Shown here: piece by piece, positions 43,963 to 46,469 of the stretch
Layout of the letters: each line of letters begins with the position of its first letter
Position numbering within the stretch: the stretch's first letter is position 1
Assembly (NCBI GenBank): GCA_902780135.1
Contig: CACZEK010000013.1
Coordinates: 1-46,469 of the forward strand
Origin: an uncultured bacterium
GTDB taxonomy: Bacteria > Verrucomicrobiota > Lentisphaeria > Victivallales > UBA1829
DNA: 46,469 nucleotides
Reading direction: 5' to 3'
The notes under the pieces: model-generated
Databases searched by the model: none
What the model was told of the DNA's origin: nothing
What the model saw: the letters and a program-made list of their open reading frames with translations, nothing else
Translations under genes and position numbers: made by a program

Positions 43963-45132
43963 TTATTTCAGCGCGTTTTCAAGCTGATTCAGAGCCTGCT
44001 GCAAGGTGGCACGCGGGACCGCGACGTTGAACCGCTGGAATCCCGCGCCGCCCGCGCCGAAGATGCTTCCGCCGTCCAGCCAGAGCTTCGCCCGGTCGAT
44101 GATGAAACGGTCCAGTTCGGATGCGCTCATATTGAGCTTGGAGAAGTTCACCCAGGGGAGATAGGTCCCCTCCGGTTCGACAAGTTCGATTTGCGGCATG
44201 CGCGCCCGGAATGTTTCCCGCATCAGTTTGAGGTTCCCGCCCAGATACGCGACCAGCTGGTCCACCCAGTCTCCGCACGACCGGTATGCCGCCTGGCAGG
44301 CGACCAGTCCCATGATGTTGGACTGGCTGTAGCCCTCCGCGTCAAGCTCGCGTTTGAACGCCTTTCGCACCTGCGCGTTCGCGATGAAGATGTTGGCGAT
44401 ATGCAGAGCCGCGAGGTTGAACGTCTTGCTCGGAGCCGTGCAGACCGCGCAGCGGTCCGCGACCTCATCGGAGAGCGATGCGAACACGATGTGCCTGTGT
44501 CCGGGGTACACGAAATCCTCGTGGATCTCGTCCGCCGCCACGAAAACGCCGTGTCGCAGGCAGATCTCCGCCATGCGTTCCAGCTCGTCGCGCGTCCATA
44601 CACGCCCGACCGGATTGTGCGGACTGCAGAGGATGAACAGCTTCACGTCGTTCTCGACGATCTTGCGTTCGAAATCCTCGAAGTCGATATGGTACTGCCG
44701 CCCGTCGAAAACGAGCTCATTGACGACGAGTTTGCGGCCGTTGTCGCGGATGCCCTCCCGGAAGCAGTAGTAGACCGGTTCCTGGATCAGGACCGCGTCC
44801 CCGCGTTGCGTGAGGCAGCGGATCAGCGTGCAGATCGCGAACACGACGCCCGGCGTGCAGACATTCGTGTACGGATCGACGTTCCAGCCGTGCCGCGTCC
44901 CGAACCAGCTCGCGAGCGCGTCGAAATACGTCCTGTCCGGTTCGGAGTAGCCGAAGATCCCATGCGCGGCTTTTGCGGCGAGCGCTTCCCGTACGGCGGG
45001 CGGCGTCTGGAAATCCATATCCGCCACCCACATCGGCAGCAGGTCGTCCGGCTTGCCGCGTTCCTTCGCGAAATCGTATTTGAGGCTGTTGGTATGGTTG
45101 CGCGGGATGATGGTATCGAAATCGTAGTTCAT
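43963..45132 (-). CDS. patB: PatB/MalY-type C-S lyase (cystathionine beta-lyase), fold-type I PLP enzyme
   Basis: The ATG at 45132 follows GGGAGA and gives 389 residues. Family segments: LPMWVADMDFQTPPAV near the start, FCSPHNPVGRVW in typical form (ILCSPHNPVGRVW), DEIHEDF and the PLP lysine in APSKTFNLA. These enzymes split cystathionine to homocysteine, pyruvate and ammonia, or degrade cysteine to sulfide. The gene starts 16 bases after metB, giving a two-step cysteine-to-homocysteine route. Start choice is supported by the short gap. Confidence 0.9.
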   Translation of the reverse strand: MNYDFDTIIPRNHTNSLKYDFAKERGKPDDLLPMWVADMDFQTPPAVREALAAKAAHGIFGYSEPDRTYFDALASWFGTRHGWNVDPYTNVCTPGVVFAICTLIRCLTQRGDAVLIQEPVYYCFREGIRDNGRKLVVNELVFDGRQYHIDFEDFERKIVENDVKLFILCSPHNPVGRVWTRDELERMAEICLRHGVFVAADEIHEDFVYPGHRHIVFASLSDEVADRCAVCTAPSKTFNLAALHIANIFIANAQVRKAFKRELDAEGYSQSNIMGLVACQAAYRSCGDWVDQLVAYLGGNLKLMRETFRARMPQIELVEPEGTYLPWVNFSKLNMSASELDRFIIDRAKLWLDGGSIFGAGGAGFQRFNVAVPRATLQQALNQLENALK

Positions 45133-45148
45133 GCCGGTTCTCCCTTGT

Positions 45149-46288
45149 TCATGATTCAAGCGCCTGCCGGAGGTCTTCGATGAGGTCCGCGGCGTTTTCG
45201 ATGCCGACCGAGATCCGCAGAAAACGGTCGTTGATGCCGCGTTTGAGGCGTTCCTCCTCCGGGACGTCCGCGTGCGTCTGGAGCATCGGATAGGTGATGA
45301 GGCTGTCCACGCCGCCGAGGCTTTCGGCGTACTGGAAGAGCTTGACTTCCCGCAGGACTTTCCGCGCCGTCTCGGGGCTGTCCACCTCCATGGACAGCAT
45401 GCCGCCGAAGCCGCTGCTCTGCCGTCTGGTCACTTCGTATCCGGGGTGGTCCGGGAACCCGATGTAATATACCTTTTTGACCTCGGGACGTTCCCGCAGC
45501 CAGTACGCGATCTTCTCCGCGTTCGCGGCCTGTTTCTCCAGGCGGACGGACAGCGTCTTGATGCCGCGTTCCAGCAGGAAACAGTCCATCGGAGCCAGAC
45601 ACGCCCCGACCGTTTTTGCGTAGAACCTCACCTTTTCCGCGATCGCCGGGTCTTTCATCACCAGGAATCCGGCGAGCGTGTCGTTGTGTCCGCCGAGGTA
45701 CTTCGTGCCGCTGTGCACCACGATGTCCGCACCCAGCTCCAGCGGACGCTGGAAAAGCGGCGACAGAAACGTGTTGTCCACGATCAGCCACGCCCCCGCC
45801 GCATGCGCGATCTCCGCGGCGGCCGCGATGTCCGTGACCTGCATGGTCGGGTTGCTCGGCGTTTCCACATAGACCGCCTTCGTGTCCGGCTTCAGGTTCT
45901 TCCGGATGTTTTCCGGGGACGTCGTGTCCGTGAAGTCGAACCGCAGTCCCGCCGGAGTCGAAACGTGCCGGAACAGCCTCAGCGTGCCGCCGTAGAGGTC
46001 GTCGCCGGCGATGATGTGCCCCGAGGCTTCGAAAAGGTTCATCAGCGTGGCTTCGGCAGCCATGCCGCTCGAAAACGCGACCGCGTCCACTCCGCCCTCA
46101 AGTTCCGCGACTCTGGCCTCCAGCGCCGCGCGGGTCGGATTCTGCATCCGGGAATAACTGTACTCCGACTCCGTGCCGATATCCTCGTGAACGAATGTCG
46201 CGGCCTGAAAGATCGGCGTAGCGATCGCCCCGAAAGCCGCCCTGCTACATCGTGACGGATGCACGCATCTGGTATCGATCTCAAACAT
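45149..46288 (-). CDS. metB: Cystathionine gamma-synthase / gamma-lyase family PLP enzyme (MetB-like)
   Basis: The ATG at 46288 gives 379 residues; upstream ATG codons lie in the leader. Signatures: YSYSRMQNPTRAALE, the PLP-stacking Tyr in GDDLYGGTLRLF, VYVETPSNPTMQV, the PLP lysine in HSGTKYLGGHNDTLAG, and LGGVDSLITYP near the end. It is expected to join cysteine to activated homoserine. A gamma-lyase or O-acetylhomoserine sulfhydrylase activity cannot be excluded by eye. PatB, in the same operon, favours a synthase role. Its promoter duplicates promoter A of the sulfur island. Confidence 0.9.
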   Translation of the reverse strand: MFEIDTRCVHPSRCSRAAFGAIATPIFQAATFVHEDIGTESEYSYSRMQNPTRAALEARVAELEGGVDAVAFSSGMAAEATLMNLFEASGHIIAGDDLYGGTLRLFRHVSTPAGLRFDFTDTTSPENIRKNLKPDTKAVYVETPSNPTMQVTDIAAAAEIAHAAGAWLIVDNTFLSPLFQRPLELGADIVVHSGTKYLGGHNDTLAGFLVMKDPAIAEKVRFYAKTVGACLAPMDCFLLERGIKTLSVRLEKQAANAEKIAYWLRERPEVKKVYYIGFPDHPGYEVTRRQSSGFGGMLSMEVDSPETARKVLREVKLFQYAESLGGVDSLITYPMLQTHADVPEEERLKRGINDRFLRISVGIENAADLIEDLRQALES

Positions 46289-46328
46289 GTCTTCCGTCTC
46301 TCCTGTGATTGAATTGTTGAACAAAAAC

Positions 46329-46382
46329 ATTACCATTATGGTTGTCTTTTATTAATGTATCACACTTTTCCCTGAAAATCAA
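46329..46382 (-). promoter_or_regulatory. metB-patB promoter with ACC-N5-GGT dyad
   Basis: Minus strand: TTGATT (46377-46382), 17-base spacer, TACATT (46354-46359). The dyad ATTACC-N5-GGTTGT (46329-46345) lies at the transcript start. AGTAGAGA lies about 19 bases upstream of the -35 box at 46401-46408, as in promoter A. Confidence 0.7.
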
Positions 46383-46469
46383 GTCGCGATTCAGGAAATC
46401 TCTCTACTTTTTTAAGAGCGTAAAACACGAGAACAGGGAAACAGGGCAATTCTCTGTTCTCTGAGAGGT

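Overview
The window is a high-GC bacterial chromosome segment. Genes sit tightly, and most carry Shine-Dalgarno sequences and sigma70-like promoters with a strongly conserved TATATT -10 box. No rRNA, tRNA, plasmid, phage or CRISPR feature was recognised. Secreted glycosidases and esterases with Gly-rich low-complexity tags, TPM and LemA membrane proteins and a Family 2A encapsulin would fit a PVC-type bacterium (Lentisphaerota or Verrucomicrobiota-like, perhaps gut-associated). That placement is inference only; the sequence holds no phylogenetic marker I can place.

Layout. 1-7300: a 5'-truncated secreted esterase, a hotdog thioesterase, a low-molecular-weight phosphatase, a GH43 enzyme and a large secreted GH2 beta-galactosidase. 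7535-8830: a zinc-ribbon membrane protein. 8831-17537: a probable inserted block, with an RND efflux pair (9409-13752) and a four-gene translationally coupled fumarate-reductase-like operon (13822-17085). Gene remnants lie at both edges. 17628-19180: a hipBA toxin-antitoxin pair. 19507-25495: a tandem-TPM membrane protein, a DUF4143 ATPase, a Gly-rich esterase paralogous to the first gene, and a small anchored protein. 25721-29317: a LysR regulator divergent from a hydrolase, an FMN reductase and a flavodoxin lipoprotein. 29721-34527: cysteine synthase, LemA, an acetyltransferase, a GspC/PilP-like Gly-rich protein and a MarR regulator.

35167-46288 is the most interesting region, a sulfur-metabolism island. 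An Rrf2 regulator with three IscR-like cysteines faces an HD-domain gene and larE. Then comes one long operon: cysteine synthase, a JAMM peptidase (Mec type), a CysO/ThiS-type sulfur carrier, an E1-like activating enzyme with a rhodanese domain, a Family 2A encapsulin shell protein, a group II cysteine desulfurase with a disordered N-terminal extension of about 119 residues, and serine acetyltransferase. Convergent to it is a metB-patB pair for cysteine-to-homocysteine conversion. Two promoters of the island are near-duplicates, and three share an ACC-N5-GGT dyad, which suggests one regulon.

Proposed working model (inference): CysE makes O-acetylserine and CysK makes cysteine from sulfide or from a CysO thiocarboxylate. 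Mec both exposes the carrier's Gly-Gly end, which is encoded as Gly-Gly-Cys, and releases cysteine from the adduct. The desulfurase packed inside the encapsulin shell turns cysteine into stored or relayed sulfur. MetB and PatB pass cysteine sulfur to homocysteine. Linkage of an encapsulated desulfurase to a complete thiocarboxylate sulfur-carrier module is the strongest candidate for a little-described system here.
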